Source of the DNA: Ulva prolifera | Lineage: Eukaryota > Chlorophyta > Ulvophyceae > Ulvales > Ulvaceae | Direction: 5' to 3' | Assembly (NCBI GenBank): GCA_023078555.1 | Contig: CM041204.1 | Coordinates: 3,812,430-3,876,429 of the forward strand | DNA length: 64,000 nucleotides | Part shown: one piece after another, positions 34,522 to 44,756 of the stretch | Layout of the letters: each line of letters begins with the position of its first letter | Position numbering within the stretch: position 1 is the first letter of the stretch | Notes under the pieces: model-generated | What the model was told of the DNA's origin: nothing | What the model saw: only the letters and a program-made list of their open reading frames with translations | The model's database searches: none | Translations under genes and position numbers: made by a program

Positions 34522-34812
34522 CATTGCATGGGCTTGCCGGACGACCATGCCATGCTTCGACTCACAATCTGTTCTATCCCAAACGTGACAACACATGTCA
34601 TGCTATACTTGCCTACGCTTGTGCGGCTCGGCACGACTTGAAGATGTGTATGTGTTGTGCTGTTCCCTGTCACAGTGTGGACTACCCATTTGAGTAGAAG
34701 CAGCCCAGATCGATAAAACGTGAGAGTAGAAGCCTGCCGTTCTGCAGAGTCTTCAAACTCATAGGCTGTAGCGCCGCAGGCCGGGGAACCGCCAGTCAGT
34801 GGGTTTGCAGAG

Positions 34813-36940
34813 ATGACCCGGACTCCCGTCAACACAGCCAATGTGCTAAAGAAGACATATGGTTCACATAATATCGAAGATGATTACGAGTTGGGGGGCA
34901 TGCTTGGGAAGGGCGCGTTTGGAACGGTCCGTACAGCGGTAAGCCGGCTAACCGGCGAGACATTGGCATGCAAATCGATTCCCAAGTCGAAGCTGGTGTA
35001 TCCATCGGATGTCGAAGATGTGCAGCGTGAGGTTGCGATCATGAACCATGTTTCGGGGCATGCACACGTGGTGACCTACCGGGTACGATCCTTGTGCCGA
35101 GTGGCCATGTCTTCGAGCCATTGCCGTGGTCTAGCAATGTGCGAGCATACGAGTGTTGATTCTACACCCAATATATCAATATGTACCACCATCTGCTTTC
35201 CCTTCCATCATATCATGGATAACTGAGAGCACACGGCGCTTACCGCCTGGTAGCGTCTGCATGTCGGAGGCTGCTTGCCGCGTGCGCTGTTCGGTCAAAC
35301 AGGATGTGGAATTTGTACTTCGGCTAATGATCAGAAGGCATCTGCTTGATCTTCACCTTTTCACTGAAGGTCAGCAGCCAGGCACGTCCACGCAGACGGT
35401 CTGTGTCGAGTCGACATTGTCGACAGTATCGACATGTCCTGCACGGACCTGCGCCCAAACAAACTTTCTGGACAGCGACTTGCACAGCGCTTAATTCCTG
35501 ACGTGAGGTTCGAGGGAAATTGTAGCCGGAGCACTGAGTGCAGTCGTTGAACCTTGTCGTGGAGGCAGTTACTCCAGCGCATACTGGGATGCACTGCACG
35601 TTCACGAGCAGGCGGCATCCTTGCGACCCAGCATCCAGTAATTCATCGAATCATGATGTCGTGCATGCGCGGAGGCATCTGCTTCGTTCGCGCAGTTCAG
35701 CCCCGGTACACCCACCAACAGAGACTTCGCGCTGCGCAGTATCCACAGTGTGAGTCGTATTTTGCGCTGCCACGCTACTTCTGGCTCGGATGTCCGGCTC
35801 CGAAATCATACATATTTTCAGTGCTGCATAATTCGCATCCGGTGATGTGTATCAAATGCTGAAGCCATGGTCGCGCATGAGCAGCATGGCCCCTGCGTTG
35901 CCCAACCTCCGTGTGCATGTGAGTCAAGCAGTCACAGCAGCTCAGGGTTGAACTTGCTACATTCTTGTCTCGGTCGTGTCTCGAGAGCGCAGCAGCGCGG
36001 CCCGCACAGCTGGTGGCCTGAGCTCAGGCCACTGGCCTTATTCGAGTCCTCGGCGCCTTCGCTGCAGCGGCACATGCTGCATGCTGACACTGCACCGCAG
36101 CCGGCACAGGGCTTGTCCCGGTGGTGTGCAGCCGTGCAGATGTGCCATTCTGTCTTCAGTGCTGGCGATTGATTGCGCGTGTGGTGGCCCTGTTTTTGGC
36201 CTGCGCTGCTACCTGCCTCTCTGGCTTCGTCCTGAAGGTTCTCAAGCTTGCAACACAGGGCCTCTGCAGCGTCGAAAACCTGTGCCCAGCATGCCGTACG
36301 GCAGCGGCCCGCGACACATCTACACGCTGCAGAAGCGTGCGCCGGCCGCTAACGCGTGCACACCGAACGCGTATCCATCACACCAGATGATGTACTGTAC
36401 AAGAACCCGGGTCGTCACACCAGATAGGATCATGCCGGCCAATGCAGCTTGTGAAGGCCGCTTTTCCGATGCTGTGAACGCTCTCACCTGGAGTCTCCAT
36501 GACAGGGGCCCTGTATCTGCAACTGAGGGGCCCTGGAACCCTTTACCCTTTCCCTCCACGAAAGGGGACCTGTACCTCCATGACAGGGGCCCTGCACACT
36601 CTCATTCACGGGGCCCTTGATCTTCAAAAAACGGGCCCCTGTGCCGGCAAACAAGGGTTCCTCTGAGGCTTCCTCTAGATCTGAGGCAGCCGGGGCGGCG
36701 TGCAGGCGTCGTACGAGGACCGGGAGGCCGTGCACATCGTCATGGAGCGCTGCGACGGCGGCGCCCTCTTCGACTCCATCGTCGAGTCGAGCTGCTACTC
36801 TGAGCGCAAGGCCGCCGCCGTCTTCCGGAAGATGGTCGAGATGCTGCACCACTGCCACGAGCTCGGCGTGATGCACCGCGACCTCAAGCCCGAGAACTTC
36901 CTCCTCACCAGCTGCGACTCTGACATGTGCGCAGCCCCCC

Positions 36941-36981
<41 letters not shown>

Positions 36982-39900
36982 CCCAATTCCTCTGCTATTG
37001 GTGGCTTTTGCCTGTTTGTGGCTATTTCTGCGGCGCCGGTGTGTGCGCACCGCGTGGTGTCAGCCCTGGTGCTCTGCCGGGGAATCCGAGTCCGAGAGCC
37101 CTCGTGCGATTCACCCGTGCCGAGCCCTCGGCCTGCCGGGGGTGTGCCCGCTGATGGTGGGTCTTGACATGTAGCTGGTCACCTGCACTCCGACACGGGC
37201 ATGCCCTTGACGTGCGCTTCTGCATGTGCTCCGTGGCGGCCACCCTGTTGATGCACTCCGCCGCCGTCTCTCACCTCCCGGTCCTGATAGCTGACTCCGA
37301 CACCCACGGGCACGGCATCACGCCTGCGTCCAATCAGGCCACTCGATCGGATGTCCCTCAAATCAGAAACTATTCATCATGAAATCTGAGACACCCGAGT
37401 TCTGTCTCTCCGCACGGTCCACACGCGCACCCACCACCGCCGCCACCCCCCAAACACAGTGACACATGCAGCTCGGACATCAAGGCGATCGACTTTGGCA
37501 TCTCGACCTTCTGCTCGCCCGGCCAGCACTTCACAGACCGCGTCGGCTCGGCGTACTACGTCGCCCCGGAGGTCCTCCGCAAGAGCTACACCGACCGCGC
37601 CGACATCTGGTCCCTCGGGGTCAACCTCTACGTCCTCCTCTCCGGCTTGCCGCCGTTCTGGGGCGACGCGAACGGCTCCGGCACCGAGCGCCAGATCTTC
37701 CAGATGATCCTCGCGGGCGACGTCGACCTCGAGACGGCGCCGTGGCCGAGCGTGTCGGCGGCCGCGAAGGACCTCGTGCTGCGCCTGCTGCGCATGGACC
37801 CCGCGGCGCGGTGCGTACGGCGCCGGGGTGCCCTTGTAGCCACGGTGGCGATCCTGTTGTCAGGCAGGGTTGTGAACCTGCGCACCGTGGTGGGGCGATG
37901 AGGGTGTTCCGTGTGGAGCGTGTAGATACAGCCCTGGGATGACGGTTCCGGGCGCGACGCTCGATGTTCGTGCTGCAGCGTCAGCTGTGGCCTGTCGTGC
38001 TGCGTGCCGTGGCCGCGTGTTTTGTGAAGGTGTACTGGGACCACAGCAGCTGCCCCTGCCCGCCGTGCGTGTCATCAGCGGCCGCAACGGCACTGTGGGC
38101 ATGTCCGCACGGCCCTTGTCATCGTAGTGCTGCTCCACACGATGCTGCTCAGCACCGCGCCCTGCTGCATGGCCCTGATGAGCGCGGCCGCACAAACACT
38201 AATGCCGGCGGAGTGCAGGCCCACGTGCTCCGAGATCCTGCAGCACCCCTGGCTGCAGCAGGAGGGCCACGGCTCGGACCGGCCGCTGGACAACGTCGTG
38301 CTGACGCGCATGCGGAAGTTCGCGGGCGTGAACAAGCTGAAGAAGACGGCGCTGATGGTCATCGGCACGTGCCTCACCCCCGAGGAGATCGCCGGCATGA
38401 AGCGCCTCTTCAAGACGATCGACCACGACCGCAACGGCAAGATCACCGTCAGCGAGCTCAAGGTGCGGCGTGCTGCGTGCTGCGTGCTGCGCGCCGTGTG
38501 CTACGCATCGCGTGGTGTGTGCTGAGTCGCGCGTTGATGGTCAGCTGGGGCGGCACGGGCGCTGCCTCTGCCTCTGCTGCGTGCCGCGTGCTGCGTGCTG
38601 CGCTCTGTAGTTGGCTAGGCCCCGTGGCGAGCAGTGCAGCTTGCGGCCGGGCGGGGGCCGACGGCGAGCCGGCGGTCGTGCTCTCAGGGACGCTGCGTGA
38701 ATACGCGTCAGCGGGCTCTTGTGAACGCAACCGTGATCGCATCCGTGGCCCCAGCATGCAGAGGTGCTGTTTCGTTCGAAAGGTCCTGCATCGGACATGG
38801 CTACCTAGTCACTTGCACCCTCATCTCCTTGCTCTACTGGCATGGAGTAGCATGAGCAGGCGCGGCTCCGGCTGATTGTGTTGAGGGTGGGCGATTTGTG
38901 GCCAGAGCCCCGCCGCGGCCGCTATGCTGACCTGGCGTGGCCTGTGGTGTGCAGCATGCGATCAAGCTGTGGGGCCACCGCATCCCGGCGGCCGAGGTCG
39001 AGACCATCATGGCCGCCGCCGACGTTGATGGCGACGGCGAGATCGACTACAATGAGTTTGTCGCCGCGACGATGAACATCAGCCAGCTGGAGAAGGAGGA
39101 CCTCATCTGGCGCGCCTTTACCGAGTTTGACACCGACGGCTCCGGCTGGATCTCCTTCGAAGAGCTCGAGAAGGCACGCTGCGTGCTGTGCGATGTGCTG
39201 AGGCTGCTGTTGTGCCATGATGTGCTGCGTGTTGCGTGCTGTCCTGTCGTGTGCTCCGATCGTGCTCTGTGCCACGGATGTTGCTGTGCATGCTGCATGA
39301 GCCAGGCCTTTGGGCTGCATGCTGGTGTTTTCATTGGTGATGCGACTCATACCCTATCTCACAACAGACGGTGCACAGACGCCTGTTCTGATGTGATTGT
39401 AGCACACTACGCTGAGCAAACTAGTTTTACACTCAAGGTCGTCTGGGTGGTGGTTCATGAGTCATCTGAGGCAGCCTTTGCCAAGGCTGCATCGCAGCCA
39501 GCCCCAACGCCACCGATGGTTGCAGCCACTTGCTGTCCAGCTGCAGCCACCTGCTAGTGTCCACCTCTGCCCCCTGCAGCCTACACTCCTTTCAGCATCG
39601 ATCTGAGGAACCTGTCCCGCTGCGTGACTGCGGTCCCACACTGCCACTTCCTTGCTTTCAGCTGGCAGGGCACCAACAAGGTGCATCCCATGCATGCTGC
39701 CCATGCAATTACGCCTGCCGGCCACGCAGTGACCCAGGTCTCCTTGAAGCCCCATATCCCCTCCACCCTTCCTGCCCCCGTGATTCCCCATGAATTCCTC
39801 TGATGGTGCCGAGTCGGCACAGAAAACGGCTCTTCTGCAACCCCCTCCCCCCCTCCTCCCCCCGATTGGTGACCTCGCGGACGGGTGCGGTGCAGGCGCT

Positions 39901-40114
39901 GCGGAAGTTCGGCATCAAGGACGATGTGCGGGAGCTCATGGAGGCCGCGGACGCCGATGGCGACGGCCAGATCGACTTCCCGGAGTTCATCCAGCTCATG
40001 CGCGAGACGAGCTCCGAGCTCGCGGCGTGCGACGCCGACGCCGGCCTTCTGCGCAGCACTCTGCCCATGGCCAGGCCCCCCGCCGCACGCGCGGCCACGG
40101 CCGCCCACGGCTGA
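34813..40114 (+). CDS. Calcium-dependent protein kinase (CDPK), copy 2
   Basis: Six exons join in phase: 34813-35082, 36706-36926, 37472-37810, 38219-38462, 38955-39173 and 39896-40114, giving 503 residues. Motifs are the glycine loop [30 protein letters not shown], the junction [18 protein letters not shown] and four EF-hands ([39 protein letters not shown]). All intron positions match copy 1, so the pair arose by tandem duplication. Differences are a five-residue insert after WGDAN, a longer C-terminus ([20 protein letters not shown]) and a first intron of 1.6 kb. The start MTRTPVNT again lacks a myristoylation site. Exon 1 has ordinary composition while exons 2-6 are strongly GC-rich. The fifth intron appears to use a GC donor (GAGAAG|GCACGC). 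Confidence 0.92.
36504..36640 (+). repeat. GGGGCCC-containing degenerate repeat
   Basis: The phrase catgacaggggccctg occurs twice, and shorter ggggccc(t) palindromes several more times, in the first intron of the second CDPK just before exon 2. Confidence 0.7.
36943..36977 (+). repeat. Uninterrupted C run, 35 bases
   Basis: The longest homopolymer in the window starts 17 bases after the 5' splice site of the second intron of CDPK copy 2. On the transcript it is a poly-C tract. Confidence 0.95.
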
Positions 40115-40822
40115 GCGACCGGCGGCAGCCGCTCCCGCAGGCCGTGCTGTGCGGCGTGCTTTGGGCGGCGTGCTTTGGGTGCAGCACGATTCAGCATGTG
40201 CTCTCGTTGAGAGCTGTGCCTTTATTTGATTTTTCCTGATGTTGCATTGATTAGGGTGACTGGGGTGCCTCGTGGCGTGTTCTGGGATGGGGAGCGGACA
40301 TCCCGTACGATGATGTGTGGTACACGCATCTGGTGCATGTTGCAGCTATGGTACGCGGAAGGGCCAGAACGGTGCGCCGGAATCACAGGCTTCTGTGCCC
40401 AGACCAGGACGCCGCGTGCTGTGCATGCTGTGCTGTGCTGATCGGAGCGCAGTGCTCTCTCTGTGGTGTCGTCGGGGTCATGGTGTGCATGGCTGAGCGT
40501 GCCAGGGTGCGCTTTGGTGGTCTGGGGAGGCTGTGCTGGTGGGGTAGGGGGGGTGTGGCTAGAGGTGGTTGTCATCCGGCACAGCCGTGTCCGCGGCCAT
40601 TCGCAGCCGTAGGCTAGCAGCATGCCGTCCGCGTGTGCAGAGGAAATCGGCGCAGACAAGCCCCCCTCCCTCAGGTTGGCAGCCTGTGTTTTTATGTTTG
40701 TCGGGTGGGGTTGTGTGTGTGTTTTGCATGGTGTGTGTATGAGGGAAAGGGTGCTGTGTGCCAGATCGCATGTCCTCGGCAGGATCTGCATCGGGTGGCT
40801 GTGCCGGCTTGGACAGTTGTGT

Positions 40823-40932
40823 CTACTGTCTTGGAGCTGTCGCGCAGATGTCATGCTGGGCGCAGTTGAGACAGGGACTACTGTCTTGGAGCTGTCGCGC
40901 AGATGTCATGCTGGGCGCAGTTGAGACAGGGA
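40823..40932. repeat. Exact tandem duplication, 55-bp unit
   Basis: Two consecutive copies of a unit beginning ctactgtcttggagctgtcg are identical as read. Confidence 0.95.
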
Positions 40933-41703
40933 CAACGGCGGTGCCCGGTGCTATGAGCTGATTCGCACGGCGAGATCGCCTGAGGGAAGGGCCGGGCTCT
41001 GCTGATTGAGCTCAATTTCTGCTGGGAGTATGGACAGCCTGTGCCGGAGAATGGGTAGGCTGCAGGTGTTGCTAGTGCCAGTTGTTTCATGGCGAAGAAC
41101 CACGAGATGGAGACACAGGCGCACGTCCGCTGCTGTGTATATGAGATGTGATAAGAGGAGGAGGCAGAGTCGGGCAGTAGCAGAGCAAGGTGGCGATAGC
41201 ATCTTGCAGTGCAGAGCCCTTACAGGCCGAGGGGGCTGTGGGTTGTGTGTTACAGAGTGGGAAGGATGGCAGGGACTGGCAGAGCAGTCTGACCCTGTGG
41301 CGGGCAGATTCCAAAGTGTGTTTTGTTATGATGTGTTTGCGGTGCGGCGTGCAAGAGCACGTGGTGGATATGGATGTGGTGCCCGTGGATCTGCATGCTG
41401 AAGTCAATGGCTCATGTGAGCGATGTTGTGGCGTTTGCCAGTCGTGCAGAGCAACAGATTGGGTGAGCACCGGGTGTGTGCTTTGAGTATGCATGTGTGG
41501 TTGGATTTGCACAGCAGTCTTGCTTGTGGATCGCCAGTGCAACGGTTGTAGGTCACCCAGATGCTCCAGATGGATGGTGTAAAGCACGGATCGACTATTG
41601 GGTGTGGACATACCCGTCGGCACGGCTTTCCCGCAGTAGGCATGCCCAGATTGCTCAATAAATGGCTGATCATGTACGCTTGCACATGATGACATACCAC
41701 AGC

Positions 41704-41770
41704 GATGTTCTGTTGACCAACTTCCTGGCGCGATGTCAGCCGCGAGTTCTACCGCTGAGCTACTGAGAAG
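41704..41770 (-). pseudogene. Degenerate tRNA-like sequence
   Basis: The minus strand reads tagctcagcggtagaac, an excellent A-box/D-arm, followed by a possible anticodon arm with loop ctgacat. The T-arm box GGTTCRAATCC is not intact and the acceptor stem does not pair. It is probably a tRNA relic or the head of a tRNA-derived short interspersed element. Confidence 0.35.
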
Positions 41771-42101
41771 CTCATTTCATTCCTGAAACTCCTATGAAGA
41801 CGTTTCTTCTGAGTGCACAGTCTCAGCTGTGAGAACATTGTCATGGCTGTCACTGGTGCGGGCGATGTTCGGTCTGCTTGTGGCAAGATATGTGCCAATG
41901 TTTATGCTCTCATGGGAACAGCAGTGACGCTGAAAATGCTTCATGATTCTCTGTTCTATGTTTTCAGAACCTGGTTTGCCTGTTGGGCAGGGTCATGAGA
42001 TGTACGTTGCAGCAGCAGGCTGTGCTTGCAATGTGTTCGAGGGTGCACATTTTCAGCATGTTTCACCATACTATCGAGATTCGCTGCTGTATCCGAAAAT
42101 G

Positions 42102-42106
42102 TTACA
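42102..42106 (-). terminator. Possible polyadenylation signal TGTAA
   Basis: TGTAA on the minus strand lies 87 bases after the stop codon of the small heat-shock gene. TGTAA is the usual poly(A) signal of many chlorophyte algae. Confidence 0.4.
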
Positions 42107-42192
42107 AGTAAATCATCTACATATGGCTCGGGGGGCAACATCACATTGTGTAGACGCCTTCTGCTCAAAGCACTGGTGATGATGTCTGTGTC

Positions 42193-43171
42193 TCACTCGA
42201 TCGATATCGTTCTCTTCCGAGCAACCACTTCCTCTTTCTTTGGGATGGTGATAATGATCACTCCATTACTATGGGCTGCCTTGACATCATCCGTGTTGGC
42301 CGTGTCAGGTACTCGGATTGACCTGGGTGCAAAGTTTGAAGATCGCTCCGCCCGAATGAAGCTGCCTTCTGATGTGCCCTTGCCATCCTCCTCCTCAGCG
42401 CTGTCACCCTTGACAGAGATCTTCAAGATGTCATCATCTACATCCACCTGGATGTCCTCCTTTGGCACACCTGGGATGTCTGCTTTGACGACGAACTTGT
42501 CCTCCTCCTGCACATGCCGACAGCGTGAGCATGCCGAGATCGAAGCAGTCGACAGCGCGAATGTACGACACGAGACTCACAGGTGCACATCTCGTGCGCA
42601 GCACAGCAGCTAAGCAAGACAGAATCAGCCAAATCGCCGTCAGCAGTCCAGTGCATTTCGGTAAGAGGTGTGTCTGCCCGAAGCAGGTTTTCAGTGGGTA
42701 TGGTAATCGAATGTCCGAGCTCCGACATAGCGGCAGGCCACAAACTGGGACCATGCGTTCATGCTGTCGGGCTATTCAGCGTACAGTTCAACGCTATAAC
42801 CTGTCATCGGCATACAATGCAAATCTGGCAGAGCAATCGCGGGCTGTGCGTCTCCAGAGCTGCCAGGCGCAGCAGACACATGTACCGACGTGGCCGGAGC
42901 TCACCTCAACCACGTCAACAGGAATGATTCGAGCGCGCGTCTTCTCAAACTCCTTCAAAGAATTGAGCAGCTGGCCCTCTACAAACGGAGAAACGCCCAG
43001 GCCCATCTCGAAAAACGCATCGAAGGGTGTTGGCTGCATTCTGACTCGACTGCGCCTCGGGCCACAAGCTTGCGGGCGATGGACGTCAGGGCGGACCGGC
43101 CGCAGGAAACCCCTGGAACCGGGAGTGACACCAGATCTGCTGGCGCCAGCCTTCAGTGCGGAGCAGTGCAT
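42193..43171 (-). CDS. Small heat-shock protein (HSP20/alpha-crystallin), probably organellar
   Basis: Two exons (42905-43171 and 42193-42507) join in phase 0 for 193 residues. Small heat-shock proteins hold unfolding proteins in a refoldable state as large oligomers. The alpha-crystallin domain runs from FVVKADIPGVPKEDIQVDVD through LKISVKG to the end block GVIIITIPKK, which is the plant consensus (A-x-x-x-N-G-V-L-x-x-x-x-P). The C-terminal anchoring motif appears as RKRTISIE. About 45 residues at the start are rich in Arg, Ser, Ala and Pro with almost no acids (MHCSALKAGASRSGVTPGSR), typical of a chloroplast or mitochondrial transit peptide. A TATATA element lies about 146 bases upstream of the start. 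I could not find a clean heat-shock element. Confidence 0.9.
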
Positions 43172-43316
43172 GGTTTGAAGTTGCCTGAAGAGGGCCCAAG
43201 GAAAGGTGGATTGGAAGCGATAAGCTACTAGTAGGAGTGGCCGTCGTCAATTGATAAGTGGAGTTGAAGCGGTGAAGGCAACAGAGAATATGTTGTGGCA
43301 CTCTTCGCAGCTGGGA

Positions 43317-43323
43317 ATATATA
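43317..43323 (-). promoter_or_regulatory. TATA-like box of the small heat-shock gene
   Basis: ATATATA sits about 146 bases upstream of the start codon, a plausible TATA position if the leader is about 115 bases. Heat-shock genes usually have TATA promoters. Confidence 0.4.
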
Positions 43324-43515
43324 CTGTAACACGCACCTGAACTTTACTGGCACAATGCTGGTTGGAGAGCATTGCTGTGTGTCCTCTGGCTTGCCTTGGA
43401 AACAGTGTGTGGAAGGCTCTGGACGCTTCCGGAGACATGTTGACATCTCACTGCCTCTGGACCTGTCTAGGCCTCTCAGATGATGTACCAAGTGCACATG
43501 AACAGTCGCTGACAT

Positions 43516-43577
43516 CATCACTGGCTAGCAGTGGTATGCTTGTTCTCATCACTGGCTAGCAGTGGTATGCCTGTTCT
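43516..43577. repeat. Tandem duplication, 31-bp unit
   Basis: Two copies of a unit beginning catcactggctagcagtggt, with one base change. Confidence 0.9.
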
Positions 43578-43800
43578 GCTGTACCTACGACTGTTGTAAG
43601 GGCACCTGGTTGACTCATGGTGACTCATGATGGACCTGATGGAAGGCCCTCATGGCAGCTTGGCTCCTCTCTGCCTTGGGCCATCCAGCAGTGCCTCCCT
43701 GCAGCTGCATTGGGCTTTCCGCGTCGAGATCGTGATGATTACTTCTAGGCTGCCACAGGTTGAAGACGGAGCATGAACTCCTGGTACATGCCGATTCTGA

Positions 43801-43870
43801 GCCAATGGTTAGCAAGACCTACCAGAGCCAACGGAGCCAATGGTTAGCAAGACCTACCACAGCTAACAAC
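43801..43870. repeat. Tandem duplication, 35-bp unit
   Basis: Two copies beginning gccaatggttagcaagacct, diverging at the end of the second. Confidence 0.85.
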
Positions 43871-44000
43871 CTGGCAACCTCGTGCACATCCTTGAGTGAC
43901 ACAATCTCCTGCAGGATAGCAAAACGGAAGCAGACCAGCAACGATCCCTTGCACGTGCAGTCCTGGAGGACCATCGGGCCACCTCCATCGGCGGTGCAAG

Positions 44001-44040
44001 CTATGCCCCAGTGGTGCAACCTATGCCCCAGTGGTGCACG
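44001..44040. repeat. Tandem duplication, 20-bp unit
   Basis: Two copies of ctatgccccagtggtgcaac, the second differing at its last bases. Confidence 0.85.
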
Positions 44041-44756
44041 CGTTGGCAGCACGCAACAACCTGCCTTAGCACCGTGGCTTCCAGCACTTCAAAGTGTCTA
44101 GAGCCACTCACACACGGGGTACACCGCAAATTTGGTGCGAGCCTGAGGGCATGTGCGTGTTAGCAGCCGAGGCTGCTTGTTGCGTGCCGCTGTAGCTGCC
44201 TTACGGGGAACTCTTTATTGTTTGGCGACCCGATTCTGAACTGGTGAACACGAACTCCACATCCACACAGTCAACATCACGTCGTGTGACACCTTCGCCT
44301 GGGACTCCGTTGTAGAACGCAGAGACTCCTCCAATGCTTATCACGCCTGTGCTTGCTGCTGTGCTCTTGACACCAGCAGTTCACACCAGCACCCCCCTGG
44401 CCAAGCCATTAAGGCACACCACTTGCACTCACATCTGGGCATGGAATGGCATGCGTGTCGAACCACCACACATCACAAACGATTCACACGGCCTCCGTTT
44501 CTCCAGGACATGGCCATTTGGAACATTGGCGTGCACCTGCATCTTCACTCGCAGTCCACCCCATTACACAGAGAATCGACACAGCGTATGTTCACCTCAA
44601 CTCAGCACACAGCCACACAGGCGACAGCACCCCATGGCGAACAACCTCCAGACTACTCACGCCTGGCATGCACAAGCCCCCGCGGGAGGTTGAAGAGTCT
44701 GCCCAGCCGCCCGGCCCATGCACGAGGGTACGGCCCCAGAGTCCTTGCCTTGTGAC

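Larger units (their letters stand above)
31780..34812. other. Gene-free stretch with long homopolymers, upstream of the second CDPK
   Basis: Three kilobases hold many short open frames on both strands, but none has recognisable motifs or splice structure. Two pure C runs and one pure G run lie within about 920 bases. The right end must carry the promoter of the second CDPK. Confidence 0.5.
40115..42192. other. Convergent intergenic region: second CDPK and small heat-shock gene
   Basis: Both neighbours end here, so it carries two 3' regions. No gene is recognisable. It includes a 55-bp tandem duplication and a degenerate tRNA-like stretch. Confidence 0.5.
43172..44756. other. Intergenic region with several tandem duplications
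   Basis: It lies between the start of the HSP20 gene and the end of ELP4. No gene is recognised. Three unrelated short tandem duplications occur within 550 bases. Confidence 0.5.

Noticed and set aside
43300-43345. Possible heat-shock element near ttcgcagctgggaa upstream of HSP20.
   Set aside because: The spacing between TTC and GAA is wrong for nTTCnnGAAn units.
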